Assembly: GCA_916048095.2 (NCBI GenBank)
Contig: OU696571.1
Span: forward strand, 10,968,949-11,032,948
Direction of reading: 5' to 3'
From: Sacculina carcini
Lineage: Eukaryota > Arthropoda > Thecostraca > Sacculinidae
DNA: 64,000 nt
The notes beneath the pieces are model-generated. The model saw nothing but the letters and a program-made list of their open reading frames with translations, was not told the DNA's origin and searched no databases. Position numbers and translations under genes: made by a program. Within the stretch, counting starts at the first letter, position 1, and every line of letters starts with the position of its first letter. This document shows positions 1 through 11,256 of this stretch, piece after piece.

Positions 1-103
1 AATTGGAGGGGCTGAAGCCCCTTAAAAACAAGTCAAGCCCCCCTGAGCCTCCACAACAAAACCCCTGACCATGAACATTTCGAGTACAGCTCCTAATTGT
101 TTG
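1..103. repeat. Left half of an interrupted family-1 hAT MITE
   Basis: This matches the left part of the family with CAGTGGCGGCGCCAG-type ends (best short full copy 31888-32085): GGAGGGGCTGAAGCCCC, GTCAAGCCCCCCTGAG, ACCATGAACATTTCGAGT. The copy begins before the window and breaks off in AGCTCCT near 103, where the LTR element starts. The matching right half is at 3313-3387. Confidence 0.75.
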
Positions 104-404
104 TAAACCACCAAACCCGAATAAGGCTATATTCCACGGTACAACGCCACACTGAATGCACATTTATGCCTTAGACAATAACAAAACAGGGTGTAGTATA
201 AAATAGCGACGCATAATTTTGTCGCAAAGGGAGGAGCACAATAAATATATACAAGCAGAATATATACAACAGCCACCACTTTCGAATGGAAACAGTACAG
301 ACGAGTATAACACAGCATTACACAAACAACAAACATTTTTACACAAACAACAAATTATTTTTGTTAAGGTTAACAAACATTAAACATTAAAATATCAGCA
401 AACA

Positions 405-1029
405 TTACACCTGAACATATAACCGGAGTAAACACAAACCAAAGACATATTTATGGACCAAAAAGGTTAAACGCCTAGGAGTGGATCGATTTTGCGAGAA
501 TCGACGTAGAACAGGAGTGCTTGAGGGATCCTGGCACCGGACAGACATGTCCAGGTTAGGAATAGATTCCGGAGCGTTATCTCCATTGATACACCCATTA
601 TCCTCTCCAACGGCTTCAGCTATCGAATGCTCCGACATCATCTGCTCCACTGATTCATCACTTGGAGATAATTCAGCATCGCTTGGAAGTACCTGAGGAT
701 TACACTGATGATATTCACTGACCGTTCTGTCACTTGGAACATGATAAGCATATTGGGCTAAATGTATCTGAGATACGGTCGATTCCTTGCCGTTTAACGA
801 TTCCACAACGGCCTAAGATGGATTTACGTCTAGCACCTCTACTTCCTCTACCAGTGGATCGTATTTGGAAACACGGGTTTGTCGCCTCAAGAGGGCTTCA
901 GTATGTTCAGTTAATCAACTATGCACGATTTGTCAGATACAGATCTACGATTGAGGTTGAATACTTATTCAACTTCAATTATTCAACTAAATGCACGCCC
1001 CACGAACGATTATGCAATTAGTAGATCTG
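405..1029 (-). pseudogene. Integrase C-terminal region and end of pol
   Basis: The minus strand reads VFNLNRRSVSDKSC, TRVSKYDPLVEEVEVLDVNPS, and then an acidic tail ending in TPVLRRFSQNRSTPRRL, the usual basic LRRS-x-R-x-R-x-P motif at the end of Mag-type pol. The piece that should precede FNLNRRS (TPHERL) is found on the opposite strand at about 991-1016, indicating a small local inversion. Confidence 0.65.
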
Positions 1030-1410
1030 CACAAGAGTCATCCGATTGAGTGCAATGTTTCAGGCAACACTTGATCCCAGCACGTTACAGGCAACTGATG
1101 ATTTTTCAGTACAAGTTGTACAAGGTGTTCCAAATAGTGGCATTGTACCTCTCACATTGACCATTTTCACGGGGGCTGCACGGTGTGATACGACTAGTGG
1201 CCACCCACCGGATTAAGAGATATTGTTCCAATTGCTCAGCAATGAACGCTGATTCGAATGAGTGTACCCAGGCATACCGAATATAGCAAACAACTGAGTA
1301 AAGCATTTTATCAATGTGTCGGCCGAAACATCATAGCATGGGAACGCAAAAGGGAACCTCTTAAAAGAGTACACGTTTAAGAGACGGCTGGTCTCCGGGC
1401 ACTGGCACAT
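1030..1410 (-). pseudogene. Integrase core fragment of the Gypsy element
   Basis: Two overlapping minus frames give KRFPFAFPC, FAIFGMPGYTHSNQRS and RWVATSRITPCSPRENGQCERYNATIWNTL. These contain the integrase pattern with HSDxG changed to HSNQR, and the conserved NGQCERYN of the catalytic Glu region. LPVTCWDQVLPETLHSIG follows. At least two frameshifts are present. Confidence 0.78.
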
Positions 1411-1539
1411 CCTTTAGTGGGCTTACCCAACTGGATCAGACCTCAAGACACGTTCACCAATCAAGTAGCCCAAAAAATGCAGAGAATCACAGCTGAAAAC
1501 ACTTTGGGCAAATTCAACGTAATATTCAGTTTTTGAGTC

Positions 1540-1880
1540 ACAGAAAGTCACAGTCATATAAAACGGTCCATTGTCACCTTGAGAGAACTTTCATCGTACC
1601 CACCAATCACAACTTCGTCCAGGTATGCATAGGTGTCAGTCAAAATATAGTATTCGATCAGCTTGTCCATTATACGCTGGAAAAATGACACTCCATTAGT
1701 GACCCCAAAATGTATACGGAACAATTAATATAACTTCGACCCCGATTGAAATAGTCCATGGTCATGCGTTTCTTACCGTGACTATTGGAACATACGACAA
1801 TTTGAGCGCCACGGTGAACTCTCCTTGAAGACTCTTGTTGTAGCAGCTTCGAAATTTCTTCTTCAATGCACTTATGCTCG
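1540..1880 (-). pseudogene. Reverse transcriptase fragment of the Gypsy element
   Basis: The minus strand reads FFQRIMDKLIEYY, then TYAYLDEVVIGG at about 1605-1637, the RT active-site region with YLDE where YLDD is expected. Upstream is HKCIEEEISKLLQQ and HRGAQIVVCSN, the start of the RT domain, and KKRMTMDYFNRG. The middle of the palm domain is deleted. The changed second Asp would inactivate the enzyme regardless of the frameshifts. Confidence 0.72.
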
Positions 1881-1890
1881 TCTTAGAATA

Positions 1891-2545
1891 TCACCGGGAC
1901 TTGGTAGCGATCGGTTTGCATCCGTCTAACAGGTTGAGAAACAGTAATGGTGCCTCCAGAGAAGCTGCTGGCAGTTGAGACTGATTCTGATTAACAGGCA
2001 TAGACGAGACAAAGAGGGGCTGCTTTTTGCCGCCGTACTCCAGACGCACAGAGTCGTGTTGTTTCAGAAAATATATCCCCAGGATCACATCGCAACAAAA
2101 GTCGCTCAATACTATCAGACGAGTGTGCGGGTACATGCAGCCACGGACCAGAACCCGAACCACACAGTGACCACGAGTAGGTGACACTAGAGGTGTAGAT
2201 ACCAAGCGCACCGACTCCTGAAATTGAATGATCTTGACCTTGAGCTTGCGAGCTGTAGCAGTGGAAACTATGGGTGCTGCCCGTATCGATCAGTGCTCCC
2301 ACTGTCTCGTTATCGAATATCACATATATCTTGGGTGGATTATGAAGCCCGGCAGAGGTAAGAGTTGGTCCATGATGAGAACGAAGAGCCGCTACAGTTA
2401 TCATGGTTCGACACACTTTAGCAACATGGTTTTTTATCTGGCACTTAACACACAATATTTTTGGCAGAAAACTGCAGCATGGTGTGCCAGCCGTCACCAC
2501 AGTGGAAACATCGTGGACCAATTGGAGCACAGAGTGAGCTATTAT
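1891..2545 (-). pseudogene. Zinc knuckle and aspartic protease remnant of the Gypsy element
   Basis: The minus strand carries a CX2CX4HX4C nucleocapsid knuckle (CVKC...H...C at about 2452-2411). The retroviral-type protease motif follows, with DTGS at 2287-2276 in GALIDTGSTHSF. In another frame, DVILGIYFLKQHDSVRLEYGGK is the protease C-terminal flap and helix region. A frameshift separates the two protease halves near 2200. Confidence 0.78.
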
Positions 2546-3000
2546 CTACAGTGTCTGTCTCATTTGCCGAATTCACACCCTGACCATAGGCAGAAGTGGT
2601 GTGGTCTCTGCCACTGAAGCCGCCGAATAGTATTTCGTTGCAAAAGGCGAACGATTGCTGAGGTACTCGGCATTTGCTTGGGCGCTTTTAAGGCTGTGCG
2701 CCTGGTCAACGGCTGTCACCAGACTGTTACACTTGTTCTCCAGTAGACGCTTTCTCATGTTCCCAGAAGAAAGACCCCGAATAAATGGGTCACGAATACT
2801 TTCGTCTCGGTACACGTCATCCGAAACTGACTTGAAGTTGCAGTCGGCACTTAGCTGCTTCAGGACTTGTATCTACTGATCCATAGATTCACCGTTCTTT
2901 TGTGATCTAGTATACAGAGGATGACGAGCGAAAACTTCACTAGGTATCTTCACAAATAAGTGTTTCAGAAGAGATATAGCACCCTTGTAGCTCAGAAGTT
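2546..3000 (-). pseudogene. Gag remnant of the Gypsy element
   Basis: The minus-strand translation gives VYRDESIRDPFIRGLSSG, RKRLLEN and AHSLKSAQANAEYLSNR, the conserved C-terminal gag segment of Mag-type elements. The segment upstream (KHLFVKIPSEVFARH, ESMDQ, then a stop, QVLKQLSADCNF) is in the same region but broken by at least one stop. It would have encoded the structural coat protein of the particle and is not functional. Confidence 0.7.
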
Positions 3001-3312
3001 CATTCAGAAGTTTGCTGAAATATTATACAACACACTAAATTTCTGGGCTATGAATGCTAATTGAATTAAGAAATATGTCAAAAGTACGAAACCAGTGTTT
3101 CCACGCCCTATTGGTGTCACTGCTGCTGTGATCAACGTCCAGCCTTTCAGGGCACAAATAATGGTCCATGATATTTGCTGAAACCCATATGTTCCGCGGA
3201 ATAAATTGTTGTAGTCACCAAAATTGTTTTGACTTACTATTTCGCCACAAAGAGGTGAGCAAATATATGCAACTAACAGTAAATATATGCAAACACAATA
3301 AACACAGAACTC

Positions 3313-3387
3313 ATGTTTTGCCAAGCCCCCGCATCTTTTTCCTTAGCCCCCATCATCCCCCACCGGAAAATCCTGGCGTCGCCACTG
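3313..3387. repeat. Right half of the interrupted family-1 hAT MITE
   Basis: CTCATGTTTTGCCAAGCCCC through CCGGAAAATCCTGGCG to GTCGCCACTG matches the right end of family 1. Together with 1-103 it forms one MITE split by the LTR retrotransposon. Confidence 0.78.
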
Positions 3388-4217
3388 ATACTGATGTGAT
3401 TAGCTTGTCGAAACGAGAATGATTCTTGGTACACAACACCTGATATCGTTGTCAATAACAAGTATGTGATTAGCTTCTGTTTTCATCGCTTGCATTGCTT
3501 AAAGCCCAACCTCACGTCGATTGCAAATTAACATAAACTATATCAACGCTATAAGATTTGCTTTTGAGTGCATTTAAGTGAATTCACGGAGACCTTGAAC
3601 ACTCTGTAAGCTGATTTTCCGCCGAACTCGACGAATTGAAATTGACAACAAAATCATATATTCCGAAGAATTTGAATAGTCATCCTTCCTATACCTTGAT
3701 AAAGTTAAATTACTCCATGAAGGGTGATTACATCCAGGTAAGATCTCCTAATTTATGGTGTAATACACCATACACCACACAGCATGTATTTATGTGTGTG
3801 TGTGTGTAATTAATTATCAGGGTGGCCATTTGATGCGCTAAAAATCTCTTAAAGATGTGCTAAAATTAGCGGTTAAACTTTTGCGAAACTGTTTTAAAAA
3901 TGAATACTAAGTCTTGTAAAAAGTAGCAAATGTTACTCAACTCTGAAAAACTTTTACTGCAATACGCTTTGAGCAGTCACGGTTATGCACAAACAACTGC
4001 TCATTCCAAGTTGATTTTCCGCTTACTTTCGCCCGATAATCAATTATATTACACTTATAATATTACATTATAATTATATTATATTTAATTATTTATATTT
4101 TATTAGTTGTGATGTTTCGGGATATGTCTTTGGACGACGACTAGAAGTTGCATAGTGCTTTCTTATGTCTATGAGCGCGTGTGCACGCACGATCACTTGC
4201 ACTACACACGGGCATAC
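3388..4217. other. AT-rich stretch, nothing recognised
   Basis: No coding motif, no repeat family shared with the rest of the window and no terminal inverted repeats were found. A short GT run lies at 3796-3810. Confidence 0.5.
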
Positions 4218-4218
4218 A

Positions 4219-4254
<36 letters not shown>

Positions 4255-4285
4255 ATGTGTTTGTGTGTGTGTGTATGTTTGTGTA
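4218..4285. repeat. Microsatellite (TA)n followed by (GT)n
   Basis: About 15 TA units run straight into an imperfect GT tract. Confidence 0.95.
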
Positions 4286-4557
4286 TGAGTGTGCGTAAAA
4301 ATGAGTATGAACAAAATGTCTAGGGCTATATTTTACGTGTTTTCAATTGAATTTGATATGATTGCAGGGACATATATATTAAGGTTGTCAATAGAAGGAT
4401 TAATTAATGGTCATATCAGTGGTCCTCTAGCAATTAACATGCCACTGTTTCCAGGTAAACTGGTAATCAGTTCTGTGATCCTGTCTAAGTCTGATATACT
4501 GATTTGTACAGTGTAATTGGTTATTGAATTAAATCATTCTCCGTTGCTTCACACATC

Positions 4558-4665
4558 CGCATATACACAAAAACACACACAAAACACACACAAAAACACA
4601 CATACACACACATACACTCACAAACACACACAAGCACAAACAAGCACACATACACATGTAGACCA
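4558..4665. repeat. Imperfect (CA)n microsatellite
   Basis: ACACA units with AAA and ATA interruptions. It lies upstream of the hairpin at 4710 and is mirrored by a GT tract at 4779-4838. Confidence 0.95.
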
Positions 4666-4709
4666 ACACAGCCCAACTCAAAGCGATCAATCAATTGAGA
4701 TGCACATGT

Positions 4710-4744
4710 GGCGTGTTGTAGACCACAATGGTCTACAACACGCC
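4710..4744. repeat. Perfect 16-bp inverted repeat with a 3-nt loop
   Basis: GGCGTGTTGTAGACCA, loop CAA, then the exact reverse complement. Confidence 0.9.
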
Positions 4745-4778
4745 GAACTAAGTTATGTTATGTGAGTGTTATGTGCAT

Positions 4779-4838
4779 ATGCCAGTGTGTGTGTATGTCT
4801 CTGTGTATGTGTGTGTGTATGTGTATGTGTATGTATGT
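4779..4838. repeat. Imperfect (GT)n microsatellite
   Basis: GTGTGTAT-type units, complementary to the CA tract on the other side of the hairpin. Confidence 0.95.
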
Positions 4839-5028
4839 GCGCACACACATTCGAGCTTATTTGCGCCTTATGAAATGAATACAGTTATCCAACACTGTCG
4901 AACTGTCGTGATTAACTATCAGCAAAGCGCAGTAGAACTATTCGCTGGGTCCAACTTGTAATTGAGCTATTTGATGTGTGTGATTGGTTGAGTGAAAACA
5001 CCTCATCTACTTGTTTCACGCTTATATG

Positions 5029-5200
5029 CAGTGGCGGAGCCAAGGGGGATTGGAGGGGCTTAAATTCGTCAAAAATGTGACCCCCAAATAAATCTGAATA
5101 TCAACATTTTGAGTGTATTTCCTCATGTTTCGTCAGGCTCCCGCATCATGTATATAATCCTCCTTAACTCCCTCACCGAATTATCCTGGCGCCGCCACTG
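5029..5200. mobile_element. Family-1 hAT MITE, complete
   Basis: Ends are CAGTGGCGGAGCCAAG and CTGGCGCCGCCACTG. The flanks CTTATATG (5021-5028) and CCTATATG (5201-5208) match at 7 of 8 bases, as expected for an aged 8-bp hAT target duplication. It has no coding capacity. Confidence 0.85.
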
Positions 5201-6435
5201 CCTATATGCGATGTGAATGCACAGAGAGCAGATATACATACAAATGTAAATGCATACATACGCACACATACACAAGCGACAAGTGTTACGTGACGTTGAC
5301 AAAATCTATCAACTTGCAGATCTCAAGTTTCCCTGGCGAAAACGCATGCGCTGCTGAAATTCTATCAATTTAGAAATTATCTTGCAAACTTTGAGTGATA
5401 TCGGTTTTTGAAAACTCGTCGAATTTCAATTTATTAATTGCTGGTGATGTGATTGAACAATATAATGTCTATTTGGCTTGTAATTGAAATTTCTAAAATT
5501 TTACGATTATTGTATTACGCATGCTAGCATAAGTGATTGTTATTTCAGTAAGGTGAAATACTTTCGCGTGTAACATTCATTCCTGATACAAATTTAAATT
5601 TATTCATCCAATGAAATTGTCTGGGCTCACCAGTTGAAAGGTATCTAGCTTATACGATATGTATATTTATTCCACTACAGAGAACACAAAGCACTATCAA
5701 AATAAGGGCAAAAAACAAAAACAATATAAACAGGGACGGGTATGGTATAATATTCATCCTAATTGGCTGCATTGTTGCATTGCATTAATGTATAGTTGAT
5801 CATTCTCCACCACACAAAACCTTTAAAGTATTTGATATTTGACTCCATAAATGTCACAAACAGTTGATTTAAATAATAAATTGTTTATACCTATTAATGA
5901 CTGTCAAACATACAGAATGAATCAATTACATACCAAATACAAACGAAAAACAACATTGCACAGGCAGAGATGGGTCTTCATGTCGTATGTTTATTCAAAT
6001 TTTTTTCATATACGAGAATGATCGATAACCATTTAAGTTTAATCATATACAAGCGATATAATTAGCTTATATAATTCTACCCAAATAAATTATATAAACT
6101 TTGTTTGTTTATAATTGTTTTCAATTAACACAATGTTTGTGAAAATAGCCTATATAGTAGAGTTTGTTTACATGCATTGCTCTCAAATAATTATTGCACG
6201 ACACACACAACTCAATCAATATGCAACATTTAGGTTGAACATTACATTGAAACTGCAGTATATTGTTGCGTGAATGTGCAAGTTGAGTTGCTTTTGTGTT
6301 CAAGCATTGCGAATGTGTGTTTGACAGTTAATGTGTGATATTTACGGTGCCTCCAATGTTTTGACTTTCACTTTTTATCCCGCGCTGGCGATTTCGTAGT
6401 GAGCTAGCCAATGATTGACTGCTGTGCGTTTGATG
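5201..6435. other. AT-rich intronic or intergenic DNA, nothing recognised
   Basis: No exon-like sequence, terminal repeats or shared repeat family was found. Confidence 0.5.
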
Positions 6436-6520
6436 TATGTGTGTGTGTGTGTGTGTGTCTCAGCTGTATGTATGGGTGTGTATGTGTGTAAGCGTGCGTG
6501 TGTGTTTGTCTGTGTGTGAA
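6436..6520. repeat. Interrupted (GT)n microsatellite
   Basis: GT tract at 6436-6458, then TGTGTGTAAGCGTGCGTGTG-type units to 6520. Confidence 0.95.
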
Positions 6521-6894
6521 AAAATACACCCGCTCATCTATCTATAGATATGCTAAAATGCTGAAGGCTTCTATAGGGGATACCCATGCACAAAAGTAGC
6601 TTATTTTTGAAAAAGTTTCAGTCTCGTGCATCTCAATTTTGTGCATAAATGACTGATATCATTCACTGTTGAACATTTAATATAATAGTTTAATTAAATG
6701 AATTTAAATTTTGGATTTTCTTGATCTAAAAAATCCAATTTGAAACAACTATTTCGTTGACAATGAGTTGCGTTCTTTCATCATTCAGCTACCATGAATC
6801 ACTTGGATAACGTTGTTTGCCTGCAATTTTGAGAATCTTGTATCAGAGCAAACTTTCCGTGTGACTTATTACTGCATTTGCACAATCGTTTACT

Positions 6895-7490
6895 CTGTAT
6901 TTGCCAGCGAATCAGTTAGTTGACTTCAGCTGCGTTTCAGATCCGAAGCGATCAACTTTGGCATTCGGAATCATGCGAAGACTCTCCGCTATTCAAAACG
7001 TGTTGGCCTCGATTTCGTCCAGGCCCGTTACTTGCTGGATATTTGCTAAATCACACCGAGAATCACTTGTAGGCAGTCAAGCGGTCTCGCAAATTCCGGC
7101 ACTTTGTTGTCTCTGAAAGGCTCGCCGATTGCAGTCTCACAGATCCTTGCGTTTGTCGTGACGGATGTTGTGTGGGTAATGGATCGTCCCTTATCCGAGA
7201 CAACCACTGAAGGCGAGAGTTTAGGAGAGCTAGTGAGTAGCAGTGCCTTTCCACCCGTCCATTTGAATGGTGACCATTTCTGCTTGGCAGATTCGTCAGC
7301 TCGCCTGATTGAGACGAATGGTATCAATCAGATGCTTAATTTGATGCTATTTTTCCTGGGTTCTGGTGCTCGTCAGAAGGCTAGTATCGTCTTGAATTGC
7401 TGCGCTAATACTTCACCAGCTGAAATAGCTACAGATCATTCCAGCGAATTTTGTAAGAAGACAAGGGTCGTCTCTTTTCTATGAGCCTTC
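6895..7490. other. Higher-GC stretch with partial open frames on both strands, unrecognised
   Basis: Open frames occur on + (7104-7484, 126 codons) and - (7046-7327, 93 codons), but none has a domain I recognise and neither matches the PTP gene. Composition differs from the flanking AT-rich DNA, so this may be a decayed transposase exon. It lies just upstream of a family-2b hAT copy, but I cannot show a link. Confidence 0.3.
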
Positions 7491-7854
7491 AGAAAACAAA
7501 TGTGATGAAGATGTATGCATTGCTGCCAGAGACATTGGGAGAAAATTGCAACCACAAAAATTAAGCATCAAGCTGTTCGTATAGCTTATTATTCTCTATT
7601 GTCAATTTGAATTTGATAATTAAGTACGGTGTGTTTTATTCGGCTGTGAAAAGGAGGGTTTTTATAGCCAAACATTTACTTTGGTTACACATTACTTTCT
7701 CGGCGAATAGTTAGTTGGGTCGACGTGTCTTAGAAGTTGGTGCCTTGAGAGAAACAGGAAATTTGAACAATCGCTTTTAGGTATGACATAAATTCAAGTG
7801 GGACATATGGCCAGAGATTTTCGTCATCTGGAACATTTGTTATTAACGTTAACA

Positions 7855-8947
7855 TTGATCGAACCCCAGGAGATTGGTGAGGTAATTTCAGAGGTTCGGA
7901 GGTTTGGTTCACCCGCTCGTATAATTCGTGACGTCAAGCTCTGCTTGGTGATCATTGACTGCAGTTAATCACGCCTAGGGTTTGAAAAAACCGTTTTTTC
8001 CTAAAAAAAACAAAAGCCATGGTTTTTTTAGAAAAAAAAACAAAAAACCATTGGTTATTTTGGTTCATTTGTTTTTTTTACACTTTGTACACACAAATCA
8101 AAAAAGGGATTGTACCATGCTATTTAGTATATAGTTAAACATATTTTAGTACCACTTACCAAGAGTCTTGTAAATATTTAAAAAATATAAAAATGAAATA
8201 ATAAAAATGTACACACAGGATCTTGAATTTCACCTTGCAGTATCTATAGGCAACGGAAGTTTTAAACCGCTTCCAATTGCGAAAGCAGTCGATTTTAAAC
8301 ACCCACATATGTTTTCAAAGTCCAAACCCAGTGGTCAAATACCCAGTGGTCTTATTTATGAAAATCTAGTGACTAAAAATTGATTTGTCCATGGAGGTTA
8401 ATTCATGTTCGTTTTCAGGGCGAACAGTTTTTTTTACTCAGAGGTTTCTAAAAATAGTGTTTTTCATAGAAACTCAAATATTTTGTCGTAAATATTTAGG
8501 ATTTCTCATAAATACCAACTACAATGTTTCCCCAGCAAAAACCAAAAATGTTAATAAAAATGTTTCCCATATCGTGCAAACCCATAAAATCATGCCAAAA
8601 GTAATATTTATGAAGATTTAAAACTGTATTCATGAACTCATTTACTAATTCTGAAAATATTTGATCATTCCCATATGAGAAAAATAATTCCTGTAAAAAA
8701 TACAATTTAAAAAAATTCATGTTTAAAAAAAAAACTTGGTTCAAACCAAACAAACCCTGATCACGCCACATCACTTGGCCTTGATATCTGTTCTGCAAGC
8801 AACTCGGTCCACTCAGTAGTAGCCTAATTGTGTGACTGTCCTGGTTGTACGTGGTCTTTCATAAAATACTTTAAACACAAGTTCGATGAATGCAGGTATG
8901 AAACTTGTCAAGTTCAGTACCCGTAAAAAGTTAAGAATCACTGATCT
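7855..8947. mobile_element. Family-2b hAT MITE interrupted by another MITE
   Basis: Aligned with the uninterrupted copy at 39219-39517: both have GGTTCACCC-CTCGTATAATTCG, CTGACTGCAG-type and CAACTCGGTCCACTCAGTAG segments in the same order. The right end is AAGAATCACTGA near 8947. The left end is poorly conserved. The copy is split at 7976-8759. Confidence 0.7.
7976..8759. mobile_element. hAT-type MITE (784 bp) with exact 8-bp target duplication
   Basis: Terminal repeats are TAGGGTTTG on the left and CAAACCCTG on the right. ATCACGCC is duplicated exactly at 7968-7975 and 8760-8767. The empty site is seen in the paralogous copy at 39330-39337. The interior is A/T-homopolymer-rich with no transposase. 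Confidence 0.85.
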
Positions 8948-9015
8948 ATAGAGAGAGTCACTGCAATTGTATGACGTAACGTCTTCAATGCATAGTAACC
9001 TCATGTGTGTGCGAT

Positions 9016-10485
9016 TTGAAGCCATTCAACTATTGTTGTTCGTTTGATAACAACGCACTCGGTGTTTTGAGGCCTGCTCAAATGCAGTCTATTTGTACTA
9101 CATTGTTGCACCGAATTTAGCTTCTATCAATTATTTTTTACCACTTTGATTTTGAACGAATTTACAACAATAGATGCACTTTTTTGCGCTTTTCTTGCGT
9201 TAATTTATCGCATTTGTATCGGTCAAATTGACGGAATATATTCACTGGAAATCTGAAAATGGGGCTCATGTAAATAATATTAATTATTCGATATGATCAA
9301 TGCACGGTATTTGTACAGCTGTACAGATCAAATGTATGTCTCTTACTACTGCCACGACCGGGCAAATGCCTGATGAGAGATATGTTTACTTTACATTTGC
9401 ACAAGCGTCGCTAATTACTGCCGCTAATGTGATTGGCGACAAATTGCACGATGGATTGGGATTTGGCAGCTGCAATACGGGCTGTAATTCAGAGTGCAAT
9501 CAGTAAAGCGGCGTTGCAAGTTCACTACATTTGTCTATAGTTTGGCTACGACATGCAAGCAGCATTGTTTTCGGCCGGGCATGCTACTCGTTTCCGTTCT
9601 GTCCGAACACACACTCAATGCGCACAGCAAACAGTTGCGTTGATTCCGTGTCGACAAATGCGGCGACAAGTTGATTTGTATAGGACAGCACTCGGTACGG
9701 TTTGTGCGCGAGCCCGCCGCGGGAATTGACGTCAAATGTTCATCTGGCGTCCGACTGCTGTTGATCGATCTTGCAACTTGCAACTTGCAATTGCAGGGGA
9801 ACACAACCAGTCATATAGCTAGTATTTTCAGCAGCGCTGTTAAGTGCATCAGCAGATTGGCTGTGAAGCCAGTAGCTTAATAGAAAAGAAAGTACTAAAC
9901 GTGCTGAAATAACTAAGCCAAATTTAGTGCTTAAATTTTGAATATTCCTAATTGGTGTCGAGACTTGGCTCAGTGGCTCAATCCTTCATTGAACCAGTAT
10001 AATTTAATTAATTTACCTCATCTATATTCTTAATTTATATGAGCATAATTTTTGTTATAAATAAGTGCAATCACAGCATAATCTGTTTCTTGCAATTTAT
10101 TGCATTAATATCAACCTCAATCATTGAAACTGTTTATATATTCCGTATAAATTCACTGACATGATTATTTCATTTTCAACTCCAATTTATCACTGAGATA
10201 TTCGGAAATAAACAATTTACCATATGCGCGTTATATCATAACAACTATAGCAAAAGGAAGAAATTTATATATATATGTCACAAGAGCCGCTGATAACATT
10301 GAATTACCGTTATATCTGTATTGCATTTCCTAATACACTATTTTATATTTGCTGTACATATGCATAGAAGCATGCACAATTTTAAGGAATTCCTCTTTCC
10401 AGCTATATTGATGTATAGACACGCTAATCTCTACAGTCGTGCTGAAGCGATCATTTTCTTGTGATTATGTGATGTGCAAGCATAA
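9016..10485. other. Mostly unrecognised; includes a CpG-rich patch
   Basis: Positions 9540-9800 are richer in G+C and CpG and contain a full CRE-type palindrome, TGACGTCA, at 9727-9734, plus a small CTTGCAA repeat at 9771-9790. No coding domain is recognised. The remainder to 10485 is plain AT-rich sequence. Confidence 0.35.
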
Positions 10486-11010
10486 GTGATAAGTAGGGTG
10501 ACCTTTTGTTGCAAATGCAACTTTTTTATCATAGACTCTACTCATCCTGAAAAGCCCAAAAATACGGTTATTTTTTATCTGAGGTAAGTATTGACTGAGT
10601 TATAAATGCAACTTTTTGCAACTTTATGTTTTTAACGCAACTTTTGCAATTTATTCGTTTTTGAGGGCAAGTTCTTTGGCTTGAGAACAAGTTTTTGAAC
10701 TTTATGATCAGTTTTTACACTTCCAATACAGTTTTTAGTTCTTGAAGCTGTTTAATACAAATAAAATGGACGCATTGTCAATGCAAACTAAATACATGTG
10801 TTTGAAAGGCGGGTGACGTACCCGTGTGAGTTGGTAGGCATTATGTGTGCGCGTGAGTGTGTGCGTCCACATCGACAAAGAGGAGCGCTCTGATTGACAT
10901 AGGCACGTGCATTTGTCCATCTAAAATTCACAATGGGTTGATAGGGCAACGGTTGAATGCTGGTTAGTGCGCTGGTGATAGTTTGTGGGTGTGTCTGTTG
11001 ATTGTTCATA

Positions 11011-11163
11011 ATGCCTAAGTGTGCTTCATCCAAGAAGGCTAAATGCCAAGCCATTGTGCAAAGGTATCCCGAGGAATTCAAGCTTACGCCCAAAGGAGAT
11101 TTGTTTTGCAAATACTGTGTATGTTCGGTAGACGGAGAGAGGAAATCTCGTCACAGTAAGTAA
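11011..11163 (+). pseudogene. hAT transposase N-terminus (zinc-finger exon)
   Basis: Starts MPKCASSKKAKC and continues RYPEEFKLTPKGDLFCKYC. The CKYC begins a BED-like DNA-binding finger similar to CGBP1-type hAT proteins. The frame then closes at TAA before the His pair expected further on. It probably continued into a now-deleted segment or through an intron (GTAAGT at 11156). Confidence 0.75.
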
Positions 11164-11256
11164 CCACCTCTGAACTGTGATCTCTTGTGAATATATATTG
11201 TGTTGTCGTCCCCCATTGTGTCGTTCGCCAGACCCAGGGGGGTTGCAACACCCGTC

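Larger units (their letters stand above)
104..3312 (-). mobile_element. Decayed Gypsy (Mag-like) LTR retrotransposon, minus strand, inside a family-1 MITE
   Basis: Read on the minus strand, the order is gag remnant, zinc knuckle, aspartic protease, reverse transcriptase fragment, integrase and pol C-terminus, which is the Ty3/Gypsy order. Stops and frameshifts occur throughout. Total length is only about 3.2 kb, so parts of gag, RT and RNase H are missing. The two ends split one family-1 MITE. Weak similarity between about 190-300 and 3230-3320 (AAATATATAC/AAATATATGC-rich, CGCAAAG/CACAAAG) may be the remains of LTRs, and ATTTTGGTGACTAC near 3217-3230 (minus) resembles a primer-binding site region. 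LTR boundaries are uncertain; the element limits come from the MITE break points. Confidence 0.75.

Noticed and set aside
2228..2617. Plus-strand open frame of 129 codons
   Set aside because: Shadow of the minus-strand Gypsy gag/protease region.
7046..7484. Possible exon (126 codons + or 93 codons -)
   Set aside because: No domain, no convincing splice sites and no phase requirement in the receptor gene.
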